A stretch of DNA of 64,000 nucleotides from Clavelina lepadiformis. Lineage: Eukaryota; Chordata; Ascidiacea; Aplousobranchia; Clavelinidae. Of this stretch, positions 24,381-36,800 are shown in pieces. Below the pieces are notes generated by a model. It saw nothing but the letters and a program-made list of their open reading frames with translations. It had not been told where the DNA came from and ran no database searches. The stretch spans positions 16,041,856 through 16,105,855 of the forward strand of contig NC_135246.1 of assembly GCF_947623445.1 (NCBI RefSeq), given 5' to 3'. Every line of letters starts with the position of its first letter. The stretch's first letter is position 1. The position numbers were made by a program, and so were the translations under genes.

Positions 24381-27300
24381 ATGGAGCAAAGAACTGTTGA
24401 GGTCAGAGGTTCCAATGCTGCTTATTACAAGGTACTTGTATTTCTTTTTAGTAGCTATTCAGCAACAAATCTGTGAACTTGAAGTGGCTGTCTGGACCAT
24501 TAACAGTACATAGTCCATCAACCTAGTTTGCTGAAACCTGTTTGGTTGCTTTCTTTGAGTCTGTTACATCCTTGTTTTAGGTTCATTGGAATAGGTTAAC
24601 TTTTTAACATAATGGGCATCTTTGTTAGATGCATCAACAGAGCATTTTAGTTATATATATAAGTAGAAGTTCCCTTCCTACTTTTTGCTGATGTCTTTAT
24701 TTTTAGGCTTTCTTGAGTGACGTGTTTTCGGATGGGATTACAGTGGCATTTGAGAACAAGTAAGATTGAAAATTACAAATATACTTTTGATTTAGAAGTA
24801 AAATAAAAATGAAGATATAGGTTGGCAATCTGAAGGTTAACTTTATTTTTGATTCTTTTACACACCTTTAAGTTAGAAAAAATACCTATTTAAACTTAAG
24901 ATGTCTTCTCTAAGTTCTTATTTCACGCAATACAAATTTTGTTTTAAAATAGTTGGCAAGCAGAGAGGAAAATTGGCCTAAATGAAGCGCGATTCGCTCC
25001 ATCACCAGAGGCAGCAGCGCTAGGAGATGAAGATTTGGTGGAAGGTCAACAAATTGAGGTGAGAAGTTCATAGTTTATTGTCAGTTACGTTGCTCATCAA
25101 CAGTTGTTTAACCGGATATTTTGTTATGCACATCCCTGTGAAATTGCTTATTAAAGTCACACCGCCCTTTCGATAAAGTAAACTATGACTTCATAACGAA
25201 AGAGGCATTGTCAAATGTCTGTCATCGAACGATGCTTTGGTAGATTTAACTTTATATTTGAACTTCTTAAGGTCCCAGGGGATTATAGACTCAGCATGAT
25301 TGTGACATTACATTTCATTTTGAACTTATATCTTAACCTATGAAGTTTTTCAACCAATAAAGAAAAAAATAATCACATTATCAGCCAAGCAAGTTGGTCT
25401 TGAAAACTCTGTTATTTTGTCCATGAAGTATTTGATAAACAGAAGTCCAATGCTGTGAACAGCTGCAAGACGTCTTGTTCTCCCATGTGGTAACTTCAAC
25501 CATAGTAGAGCCGAAGACTTATCATTGCATAAGCATCAGTGTCTGGTATTTGTTACTCGCATGTCAAACTGACAATAACGCTAATGATGATAGTGATCTA
25601 TTTGCCAGTCTGTTTCTAAATTTCTATTGATGGTGATTGGTGGCTCACGTGGTTGTTGTTTTATTTGTTACTTATTATAAGTTAGCACTTGGGTTTGAGG
25701 AATAGATTTCTATAATCAGCAATCCAAAAACATACATGAATGATTGTGATTCACACATAAATTAGCAAAACTGCTGGTTCATAGGTTTTTACAGTATTAT
25801 AATTGCAACAGCAACATCGTAGTGATTAACATATTTTGCATTGCATTATACAACAGGTCCATACAAGAGCAAATGACATGGAACCATGTGGTTGGTGGCT
25901 CGCTAAGGTTAAAATGAGCAAGGGAGAGTTCCATGTAATTGAATATCAAACTTGCACACCAAAGCATACAGAAATTGTGACAAGGGAACGCCTGCGTCGT
26001 GTGAACACCAATCCTCTCTTCAATGTTTCTCCATTGCAAAAAGTGTCCCTTCCTGTACCTGATGATCTTCAAGAATTGTGAGTATTTCTGTGGCGAAAAA
26101 CAAAAGTTAAGTTACTGGCTTTTATAAACTTTTTGTAGCTTGTAAAGTTGCTCAAATTCCTTTGTGCTCACATTTTGTTATTAAGTACAGTGACATGTCA
26201 CGTCACATTTTTTACTGTGTTTTATTGTCTGCAGTTGTACCAAATATATTGATGCACACAAAGAATTCGAAAGAAGCATTGATGCAATACTTGTTCGTTA
26301 TAAACCTGAAACGAAATGCTTGGATGCGATCGTACCATCAGAATCAGCATTAAAACGAGCTTCCATTGTTTCGGACCTTCATTTTCGCAGCCTTCGTACG
26401 AAGTTAGCGATGCTTATGAAAGTTGAAGAAGCTGCAAAGCAATTAGAGGTTATTTTGTGGTTGTAATATGCTAATATAAACATGAAATAAGAAATATTAA
26501 CATTAGATACGTTTTATTGCATGCGCATATGTGTAATTGTATACATTTCGTGTAATTGCGTAATTCCATTCACATATTGCCATATTGTACGAAATATCGA
26601 CACTTGTTTAGGTTTTGAATATTTAATGCAGGTTACTCAACAAAGGGCGAGTTCATGCACGGAACACTTCCATGTCAGTTCTGATCTCATAGGACTTGCG
26701 ATTGGCACAAATGGAGTCAACATTATTGCAGCTCGACGAATTCCTGGTGTGCTTGACATCATTCTAGACGAGGAAACTCACAACTTCACCGTGTATGGGG
26801 AGACAAAAGAGGCCGTTAAGAAAGCGAGAGAAGTTCTCGAGTTTATGGAAGAGGAAGTTTGTGTGCCAAGGGCTTTCGTTGGTCAGTAAAATTACTTTCA
26901 TGTTTGCATTTTTTTGACTACTGATGTCAAAATTATTGCTTTTAGTATAAGTAAACGTAATCTATCTCCATTGTGTTTTTTTTCTGTTAATTTGTAAACA
27001 TTTCACCTGCTTTATTTTTCATGCTGTTGCTGTTTCCAAAAATTCATGTACAGGTAAAGTAATTGGCAAAAAAGGTGTCACAATTCAGGAAATGATTGAT
27101 AAATCAGGAGTCCTTCGTGTTCGAGTGATTGGGGATGACGAAAACGATCCAGCACACAGGGAAGATGGTCTAGTGCCGTTTCGCTTTGTTGGTACAAGAG
27201 AATGCATTAACAATGCCAGAGCTTTACTTGAATATCATGTTGCATACCTAAAGGTATTTGTAGCATTGCCTTGCCAAAGATAACAAATTGTTGTAAATTG

Positions 27301-29591
27301 TAAATTGTTTTTAAAGGGAATTTCAGACTTTCTTTGTTGAAAGACATTTTCCATTAACAATATTTTTTGCTTTTATATTTTATTGTTTGTCATTGCTTTA
27401 ATAATGCGTCGCTACTCTCAGAAATATTAATTTGTGTCCGTGTTTGTAATGTTGTTTGCACATCTTACTTTACCCAGGACCTTGATTCTCTGAAGCTGGA
27501 ACAGATGAATTTAACGCAACAGATTCGTCAGCTTAACGGGGGTGGTATGAGCATGTCGATGTCTCCTGCTTCGTCTAATCAAAACCTCAATAACTCAGGA
27601 TTGCCACCTCGTGGTGATGAAAGTGATGGTGGGAGGAGGTTTCCAAGACAAAATCGATTCCGAAACAGACAACGATACACGGATAGAGGTGAGTTGATGA
27701 GTATGTGATAGTGGCATTGTCATTTGTTGCAGTGTTCTAGACTGAATCTATGAAGTACGAAGATATTTTTCATGGAATCAATTTCGTATTGATTGACTTG
27801 CAGAAGGTAATGGCACAAACTCAGAAATGTCAAACGTATCAGACACAGGGTCAGAAACTGGAGATTCTATGGCTGAAGGAAAACCTTTAACCAGAAGGTA
27901 AATGACTCATTACCTGTGTGCGTAAACTACGCCTCAGTAAATAAACCTCTCACCTACACAGCATTCACTGGGTTGTGTCAGTTTCACATTAGCATGGACT
28001 GATGCAATTGGCAGTCCAAGGACAAGCCTGGCCGCCTTGTGTATTGTTAATATCGATCCGAGTTAAGGTTATTACAATTTACAACATATTGATCACAGAG
28101 AATATGGGCCTGGTGCAGACCCAAAATATCGTGGAAGAGGAGGGTATCGCAACAAACAGCGAGGTGGACATAATCAAGCTAACATGAGAAATTCGAGTAA
28201 GATATAACTGTGAGAAAGATATAACTGCTTTTGTTGACCGTGGGAAACCAATAGATGTGAATTGAACTTGTGCCATTTCTTTTCTTGCTTTCCATTTCGC
28301 CATAAAGTTTTTTTTAGTTTCTTTTGACAAAATGTTTTCGTTCTTTAAATCTTTGATTTCTAATTTCCTCAATTCTGCTTTGATTTGCTAAATTGTGTTA
28401 TCCAAAACGATTTTTCTTCTAACAAAATTTTTTTTTCTATTTTTTTCTTTGAACCTTTTTACCAATATCCAGTCTTAAACGACCCAAACCGGAACCCTTT
28501 TGATTTGCTTGAGGGTGTTGAGGACGAACAGGGTAACGTAAAGCAAGGACAAGAAAACAACAAATTAAAATCTTCTTCAGGGCCTGGATATCAAGGGCAC
28601 GAAAACGGCACAGCTGATGTAGTCGTCGAAAATGGCATCAATGGTCATGATGAGGAGCAGAGGCAAAACGAAAGCAACCAAGAGACCTCCCAGGAGCAAG
28701 GTAGAGTTGAGCCAAAGTTCTTATCAAACACAAACTCAAGTCCTTTTTTGTATTTTCAGTGATTTTTGGATATAAATTATGTTCAACAGGGTCAGGTAGG
28801 GGTCGAAATCGCTCACAGCGAGGTCGGGGAAACAACCGAAGAGGGGGCCGGGGAAACAATAACCCACCAGTAACGAATGGGGACATACCAAGTAGGTTTT
28901 TGACTTTCAGTTTTATTATTTATTCTATTATTTTATTTTCCACGGTCGCTACCATCATCGACTATAGCAATATTTTTCTGAGATTTCTTTTCCAATCTCT
29001 GGTGATGTTTGTCTGTAAAACATGAAACATCTTACGATAAGCTTTTACTTTTTCTTCAACCAGAGTGTGATTCCAATGTTGACTTTCCTCCCCTTTCTCA
29101 TTCTAACTCTCCCTCAGATCTTTCTACCTCTAAAGAAGGTATTTCGCATGGCTCAGACCTTCCACCTATTTTTCCTGCATTGATACTGTAGATGTACTCT
29201 GCTTACAAATCTCCACTTTCCTCACTACTTATTTCTTGGACTTGTACAAGTTATTGCGTTGTTGGAATGAATTTAAAATGCTTTACAAATAAGTTACACG
29301 TTTGCAACTTCCCATGTTCACATATTATCATGAAGAGAGTAAATTATTTTAATTTCAAACTCTACGCGATAACCAAAGTCTAAATTTTTTAACTTTCCGC
29401 ACCACTGCTGTACCATACCTAACTGTACTTCAGATCGAAAAAGTGGACGCAATACACCCAGCTCAAAAGCAAATGAGAATGAAAATTCGCACCAAGGCGA
29501 TGCTAAAGATCAAAGACAGCCACGAAAAAAGACAGTTGAAAGCAATAGCAATAACCAAGAAGCTCAACTTCTCAGTAATGGAGTTGCTTGA
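24381..29591 (+). CDS. FMR1: FMR1/FXR family RNA-binding protein
   Basis: Fourteen phase-consistent coding exons: 24381-24431, 24707-24759, 24953-25058, 25857-26077, 26235-26448, 26632-26881, 27054-27253, 27478-27688, 27804-27897, 28099-28196, 28473-28700, 28790-28891, 29064-29138, 29434-29591; 686 aa. The N-terminus (VEVRGSN..YYK) and residues 1-143 form the tandem Agenet/Tudor module (CGWWLAKV, GEFHVIEY). A KH0-like region and the HFRSLRTKL block follow. KH1 (about 216-298) has GLAIGTNG and KH2 (about 299-365) has GKVIGKKG, both intact GxxG loops. Leu-rich LKLEQMNL (exon 8) matches the family export signal. A GTNSE Ser-rich stretch, RGG-type regions (exons 8, 10, 12) and the tail LLSNGVA, like FMRP's, complete it. 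Known role: binds mRNA and ribosomes, represses translation. Whether it is FMR1 or FXR1/2 is unresolved; tunicates probably have one gene. Confidence 0.95.
29064..29138 (+). other. FMR1: Probable cassette exon 13 of FMR1/FXR
   Basis: 75 nt (25 codons) with cag acceptor and gtattt donor. It enters and leaves in the same phase, so skipping joins exon 12 directly to exon 14 in frame. If the donor is not used, the frame continues to a TAG at 29189, giving an alternative C-terminus. The peptide is Ser/Pro/Asp-rich, unlike the Arg/Gly-rich flanks. Confidence 0.65.
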
Positions 29592-31461
29592 GAAACATCT
29601 GTTCAGATCTAATGACATCCTGACTTGAAAGTCGTTTCAAATTCGAAGCTATTTATAAGATATAGTGTATAAGTTATTCTTCACAAACTCATACCTGCTT
29701 GTTAAGAACAACATGTGTAAATAAGTCTTCTCTTTGTACGTTAAGAACAACGCGAACACTGTTGTGCTAAATTATTCACCTTTACAAACTATGTTTTCTG
29801 GTGATTTTTTTTCTGTTCCAGTGGGGTACTAAATGTGATTGTTACTTTTATTTTCCTGTTACACTTTGGTCAATTTATGTCAATATCTGCTGTGCTGGCA
29901 TGCTCTGTATTTTTATCGTCACTTGCATCACCTTGATAAGCTTGACTTTTTTTACATGGTTTCTTGTTTTCTCTTTGTGCTATTTATTCTGACAGTGCAT
30001 GTTGGTGCTCCAGCGGTGTTGCAAACACAAAGTTGTAGAATGATATTGCTAGCAATTGCTTGAATTCAATGCCTCACTTCTTGATGATTAACTTTATCAC
30101 CAAAGTTAATATAACTTATTTGTAGAATCATTTCAACTCTTTCAGAATGATTTGAAATCTCACAGTGGATATTTTCTGGCTGTCTGACATCTCAATTTAC
30201 ATTTTTTTAAACCTTTTTTGATTATTACAACGAAAGATTTGTACAGTACTTATGAAAAGATGAAGGGAAAATTATAATTTTCTCCCTTATCTATTGGCAC
30301 ACTCTATTCACTGCTGAAAAAGCCAAGATTTCTTCCAACAATTTAATTGCAATTTGACTCCAGCGCAGCTGAGAAGGAGAGGTGGGATTCCTCGAAACCA
30401 AGAATAGGTTGCTTTGTCCTGTCCATGGGTTGATACCGCAAATCTAAATTATTCTTAAATTTTGTTGCAACTAGTTCACCTTGGGTTGATAACTGCAATA
30501 CTGCAACATTTAAAGCTGACTGTTACTGAATATTGTCACATAGTTTAGATATATAGTTTTCAGAAAATGTTTAAAAACTTGCAAACTGTAAAGGTAACGT
30601 CCATTTGTATATTATTAGCTTTACTGACCAAATGCAAACTATTCTTGTATGTTGCGATATCGTTTTAAGCAAATGTTTTGCAAATATCAGCCGCGAAAAT
30701 GGGACAGACATGGGCAGTGTCAGGAAAACTTAATTCTCAGCAACTCAATTCTTTATAAAACAACTATCTATTATGTAACAGTTTGCTTGCGTGTAATCTG
30801 AAGTGTGTTCTGTTTTTAGTTCTGCGTGTTTGAGTTCATGTACAGGTTTTGACCTTATATTTCGTTATGAGCATGTTGTTTGTCTTTTTTTTTCTGACCC
30901 AATTTCGTGCACTGTGACGCAGCATATATTCTGTCAGACAAAAATCACACTGTAAGCTGGTACAAGCTGCTCTCTTAATTGTATGAAGCAAACATTTTCA
31001 CTAACTTTTGCTCTCATATTTAAGTGGTAAGCAGAAAATACTGCTTTATACTCAATTGCCTTCAAATCTTCAAGCCAATCTCCGGGCTCACAACAAAGTG
31101 TAATAATGTATTTACGTCGACCTGACCGATCAATTATTATTATTACACCTGACCATAAAACACAAATTTGCTTGAGCATGATTTTGTCCTTCGGCTTTCA
31201 GGTGTTATTTTTCAGATTGTTTTCACGACTAATTTCGCTGTATTCATATTTATCTGTTGATTTTGGTGTAGCCTACATTCAACTCATTAATAGTGCTGTT
31301 TTTACAACATTGGTGAACATGTTTCAACTTGTAAAAGCAAACTGTTTCAAGTAATATGTACACGTTATGCAAGTGTTAAGCTGTTTGCATGACAAAATAA
31401 ACCTGCTCTTTTTGCAACTTCACATTTCTCGTGTTGAGTTGGACTGCTTCAGTAAGACACA

Positions 31462-31690
31462 TTCATTCATTTTATTTTTCGTCTTTAATGTGTGGAACGA
31501 AAAGATTTGTTGACGTATTGTTGTGTTGACAATAATTTCCACAATTTGGTCGGGAAAATGTGACAAGGCCTCGAGGGCAAAAACGTACATTACGAACCGT
31601 AAAAAAGATATTAGCGTCAGCACGGCCACCAAACCCAAATTATAAACACATTATTAAAACATAATTTAACACAAACACACATATTTCTTG
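31462..31690 (-). mobile_element. LINE-like 3' end, copy 1
   Basis: On the minus strand the sequence runs through a block with CCCTCGAGGCCTTG and ends in AATAAAATGAATGAATG, typical of a non-LTR element tail with a short tandem repeat. It is closely similar to 34656-34920. No reverse transcriptase is attached, so this is a 5'-truncated copy. Confidence 0.7.
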
Positions 31691-32553
31691 ACAAGATTCG
31701 CGTTCAGATAGTATGGTGGTGATCATGGGAATATAAGTTTTGTTAAGTTACAGTACTTTCTGTTTTTTCGTAATGCCATGTTTGACTACTGATTTCGTAA
31801 TACAGTAATATGTAGTATTATTCGTAATATGTAGTATTTAATGCGGACAGTTCCTTTGATATGCTATAGCTACAAGTTATACTTTGCCAGAACCACTGAC
31901 TATTCGCTCTATTTTAAGTAGGAGACTTCCCCTTCAGAAGTATGTAATGAATTATATCAACCATCTTGTTATAGTGGCTTCAAGTAGGGTTAGCACTGTA
32001 ATATACCAGAGTCTCCTTTTTTCAATCGACGGTCATTTTTCTTTTGCCCATTCGCTTTAAAATAAATATATGCAGTATATTCTTATCACTAGATGACGTA
32101 GTTGTCTTAGCAACAAAACATCAGAAACGTCAAAAAAGTCCCCTGGTCAGAAATGCTTAGTCCTATATTTGAATAGTATTATAGCCTAGTGATAGACATT
32201 GGTAATGTTGTGTACAAAATATGCGGCGTGTTAACTCATTATGTCTGCTGATGCAACATAGCCACCAACTCCAATCAGTCTAAGCCCCATACAAGTGTCT
32301 TTTGCCAACACTAACAGACACACTATCGGTCAGCCGGTATATAGACCTATATATGGCTAACTGATTGATTAGGCCTAGCCCATAAGTTTTGACTTTACGT
32401 TTACGAAATATCAGAAAGCCAGGAATTATGTAATATCTTACTTTAATCTTTGTGGTGATTAGTGTAATGCATACCAACGGCAGGTTTCCTTTACTTTTTC
32501 ACTCCCATATCAGGATCGAGTATTGACTATTGAGGAATTATCACTGGCAGCGC

Positions 32554-33181
32554 CTATTTCACCAGCTAGCCGGTTACCGAATTTGGAAAAAACTACTTCG
32601 GTAAACGGCTAGCCGGTTAAGCAATTTGTATTTTCTTGCCGAAGGCCAGTGTAGTAGACATGTACTTATTTTACTGGCTACCGTTTACTGAAGTAGAAAG
32701 TTACGAATACGATAAATGGCAATTACTCTAGTAAGTGAATTGAATTGTTTGCTAATTTTCAACTTAAAATTAAGTACTAGTTTTTCTAAAGTGTAAACTA
32801 ACCTAAAACTAATCCTTTCTGACCTAAACTCTAACTTGTCATGATAAAATTACTAAGCTAGGATGCGAATTTGAATAAACGCTGTTTTCCAACTTAAAAG
32901 AACATTTTCTCCAAAGTCTAATTTAAAGCTAATCCTCTCCCACCCAAACTCTCACCTCTCATGTCTAAATTAGATAGAAAATAAATTTGGACAAAAAAAG
33001 AAGTAAAACAACAACCAGATTCCAACCCGAGACCTCCAGCATACGAACCCCATTGTTAACCACTACACCACCACCACCACCACATAGCTTTCTTCTCCCT
33101 GTCTAAAACGAGAGTAATAAACCCAAACTGGTCACCGTATCATGATTCAGCAACTTCGGTAAACGGATGCTGGTGAAATAG
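32554..33181. mobile_element. Non-autonomous element with terminal inverted repeats
   Basis: The left end begins CTATTTCACCAGC and continues with a CGGTTACCGAA motif; the right end is its inverse (CGGTAAACGGATGCTGGTGAAATAG). A second internal inverted copy of the motif lies at about 32594-32621. About 630 bp, with no coding capacity. It includes a tRNA-like stretch (33014-33070). Confidence 0.6.
33014..33070 (-). repeat. tRNA-like promoter remnant (SINE fragment)
   Basis: On the minus strand, TGGTGTAGTGGTTAAC resembles an A-box region and CTCGGGTTGGAATCTGG resembles a B-box region, spaced as in a tRNA. It is flanked by a run of CCA triplets. Stem pairing is poor, so it reads as a tRNA-derived SINE piece, not a tRNA gene. 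Confidence 0.45.
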
Positions 33182-33561
33182 TTACTTCGATTATTTATCA
33201 ATTAACCTACTACGGCATAACTTCTTTTCTATTACCTTTTAACTCCATTCCATTTAGGCCTTGCAGTTGGAGTGCAAAAGTACAAGAGACCCCAAATGGC
33301 AAGTTTTCACATAAGTTCAGATGTTATAATTTGAACCTTGCAAAACTTAAAAACTAAACAGACAGGAAAAGGAACGAATTGCGTTGATAGTGATAAGAAG
33401 ATCAAACTTTAAAGCTATAACAATTTTAGTCGTCTTGTTAAACTTGTTCAACTTTTTATAAAAAGTTTTTAAATTGTTTTGTTGTAGTTTAACCTTGTTT
33501 GAAATGGGATAAATAGCGCAACTTATATTTGTTTGCTTAATTTCGAACATTACTTTATTAT

Positions 33562-33698
33562 AGTAAAATAAAAAACAGGATATAGTTTGGCACTCTGAAA
33601 GTTAACTTTATATTTTTCAAAAGGTAGAAAAAAGATTTTTTGAAAAATATAAAGTTAACCTTCAGAGTGCCAAACTATATCCTATTTTTTATTTTACT
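33562..33698. repeat. Near-perfect long hairpin (fold-back MITE)
   Basis: Two arms of about 60 bases (33562-33621 and 33639-33698) are inverted copies with only about two mismatches, separated by a short loop. Each arm includes ATAGTTTGGCACTCTGAA and GTTAACTTTATATTTTTC. One related single arm lies in FMR1 intron 2 near 24818-24850 (GGCAATCTGAAGGTTAACTT), pointing to a dispersed family. Confidence 0.85.
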
Positions 33699-33885
33699 TT
33701 AAAGTTTGGTAAACACGGTTCAGACAACAGCAACTTTGTAGAAAGTATGTTATTCACACACATTGTGGGTGAAATTTTGATTTGGAATTTATCTGACCAT
33801 TGTTTCATTTTTGTTAAACAGTTGGATATCAGAGTATCATATCTTGCTGATTACCAAAAAGGCTATAGAATTATTTATTGTAATT

Positions 33886-36800
33886 ATGACTCACAGTCAC
33901 TCCCAGTCCCAATATGATCCAGCGAAAGAAATCGAGAACATGAATTCTGATTATCGGTAATCTCTAGTTAACCTGTCAGCTTACAATATCAAAATATGTT
34001 TCATATTTTGTAAATATTTGGTAGCCTATTTGCCTGAATGTATATTTTTGTGAAAATGTTTTTTCAAAACATAGTTTGCTAGAGTAAAGCATTATGTAGA
34101 AATAAGCTTTACACTATGACTTTAGTTTGTAATCAGAAGTCATTTTTACATGAAATGAAAGGAATTCAGAATTATATGAAAAAACAAATGATAAACGCAA
34201 AAAAATTGAAAACAAATTCGTCGTAAAAATTGATCATAAAAGTTTCCTTAATCAAGTTATAGGCACATAACTTGGTAAACATTCATAACATTCAAACAAT
34301 CATCATTGTAAGTTGTCGGATAATTTCAAAGTTCCAAGGAAGTTATTTTTTTGGATTCAATTATAAAAATGGTAGACAAAAATATGTTTTTGAGGAAGTA
34401 AATTACCCCAGTTAGTCACAAAGGATTTATGCTGAGAACCAAAATTCATGAATCGCAACTGTCAGATCCAGCGCCAGACCTATCACTTACACTACACACT
34501 GTAGAGCATACACTGATTGTCCGACAAATGATACAAGAATGATGTAATTAGAGTTAGTAGAGCGCACACCAGAGATACATTTTATGCAAAACACGTTTTA
34601 TGTTTGAAAGTGCCCTGTTAATTCATTCATTCATTCATTCATTCGTTAATTCATTCATTCATTCATTCATTTTATTTTTCGTCTTCTTTGTGGGGAACGA
34701 ACAAATTGTGCTGACACAGTTGGTCGCAAACATATTAGTAGTTATCGACAATATTTTCCACAATTTGCACGGGAAAATGTTGCAAGGCCTCGAGGGCAAA
34801 AACGTGCATTACGTACCAATTAGAGAATGTAAAAAAGATATTAGCGTCAACACGGCCACGAAACCCATATTATAAAACACATTATTAAAACATAATTTAA
34901 CACAAAAACACGTAATTTAAACATATTTAATATAAAACAAAAGTTACGCTGATAGTTTGGCAGGACATAAGCGTTGTGTCACCGTTAAGATGTTGGTTAT
35001 AATTTTCCATTTGAGCTGCATACTTGATGCTTGCGCATATGTGCATAGGTGTTTGGCGCAAAGTATGCAAAGGAAATATCTGGGGCACAGGAACCATCTT
35101 TTTAGCCTAACCACTTATTGACCATTGCTGTTTACATGCAACTGGAACGCATAAGCAACCTGGCAGTTTGTATTAGGGATAGGCCGATACGAACCCAAAC
35201 CCGAATAGATTCGCCGAATATCGCCTTTATGGAAGATTCGGGGGAACGCGAATACCAACAATGGCGAACCCGAATACAATATTACTTATAAATTTACTGA
35301 ATTTCCTAAGAAATGATGATCTAGTTTCTCGACAATGCTAAACTAGAGTCAGCAGTTCTGACAATGAAGGTCGTTTTTCTAACGATTTTGCTTTTTCGAT
35401 AGTTTTTTAAACACTATTTTTCGAAAGAAAGCGATTTGCTTATCGATTACGTCATTTTAGAAGCAACATTTGACAACTTTTGGAGGAAATTTTATTGTTC
35501 GGTTCTAATACGAATAGATTCGGGATTCGTTCGTGTCGACCTTCATGATATTCGGGTTCGCACGAACCCGAATAATCTTCCTCGCGGCACATCCCTAGTT
35601 TGTATCGTACTTACAATTTTTACACTTGTATAATGAGATATAATTTAGTGGGAACTATGCCTGTTGGTTATAGTTTGAATTAAGGAAGTAGGGGCTGGAT
35701 TGGTTGGTTTTCATTTTGCCTCACAGCTTTGCTTGTGTAGAAATGAAAACATTTACATATTACAACTACTGTGAAGGCATTGTTGGCATCTTTCTTAAAT
35801 ATAAATCATATGCATAGTTGCATTGCACTTCAAATCATCAACAAACTAAAAAGTTTGAAATATGCAGTTGACATATCAAGATCATAAAATTTGCAAAATT
35901 AACGTACTTCTAATTCTGCAGAATTTTTACAGTGTTCAGCAAACATGCTCTTGCTGTATTTACTTTTTCATGCCAACTTGATTGTATTTTATTTTTTGCA
36001 GAATGAAAAGTTTGATAGCTGCTGCAACGATAGAAAGAGCATATTTATCATATCGAGATCGACAAATGTTTATTCTTTTGAAACACGCAGTTCGCGCTGC
36101 TGTAAGTTATTAAACACTTAACAAATTTATATATTAAATTGAAAAGCAAAACGTTTGTTATAAAATTATTTCTAAAATATCAATGGCTAAATAAAAATGA
36201 CCATTACTCTTCCAGAGCATAATGAAAGTCTGAACGGCGCAATTTTGTTTTAAGGAACAATCATGGACATACGACATTCTTCGAAAGATCAGCCCAAAAG
36301 AAGCTGAGCTGTTAAATGATCCAAGTGTAAAAGCAAGAGTTCGCTTTCGATTTGGAGGAACTGAGTTTCCGCCCATTATTTTGTTTAAAATATATTTGAC
36401 CAACAATGGGACAAAGTACATTAGTGGAAAAAGAATTATTCGGCCGGCAACAAATGTAAGAGAAATGTTTGTAGCACATGGTGGGAAAGAAATGTTAAAC
36501 ATTTTGATTAAACGCTACTGTGTGAAAACTTTTTCCTTTTTTTATCGGAAACACTTAGGTATAATAAGTTTAGGTTCAAAGATATACAACGTAACATGAG
36601 ACCATATGAGCATTCTCAAATCTAACGATATAGCATTTATCTTCTGTTACTTTAATTATTAAAAAATCCATATACTTTGACTCAATTAATGCATGATTTC
36701 TATTGAAAATTAAATCCTTCAGGCTGCATCTGATGCATGCAAGTTAATGGGACATCGGAAGTTTTATGATCAAATGATTATTGATGCCTGTCAGTTCGAA

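Larger units (their letters stand above)
29592..33885. other. Repeat-rich intergenic region after FMR1
   Basis: This 4.3-kb stretch contains the FMR1 3' UTR and then dispersed repeats listed separately (31462-31690, 32554-33181, 33562-33698). A possible poly(A) signal AATAAA is at 31396-31401, about 1.8 kb past the stop. I see no protein-coding exon. Confidence 0.55.
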
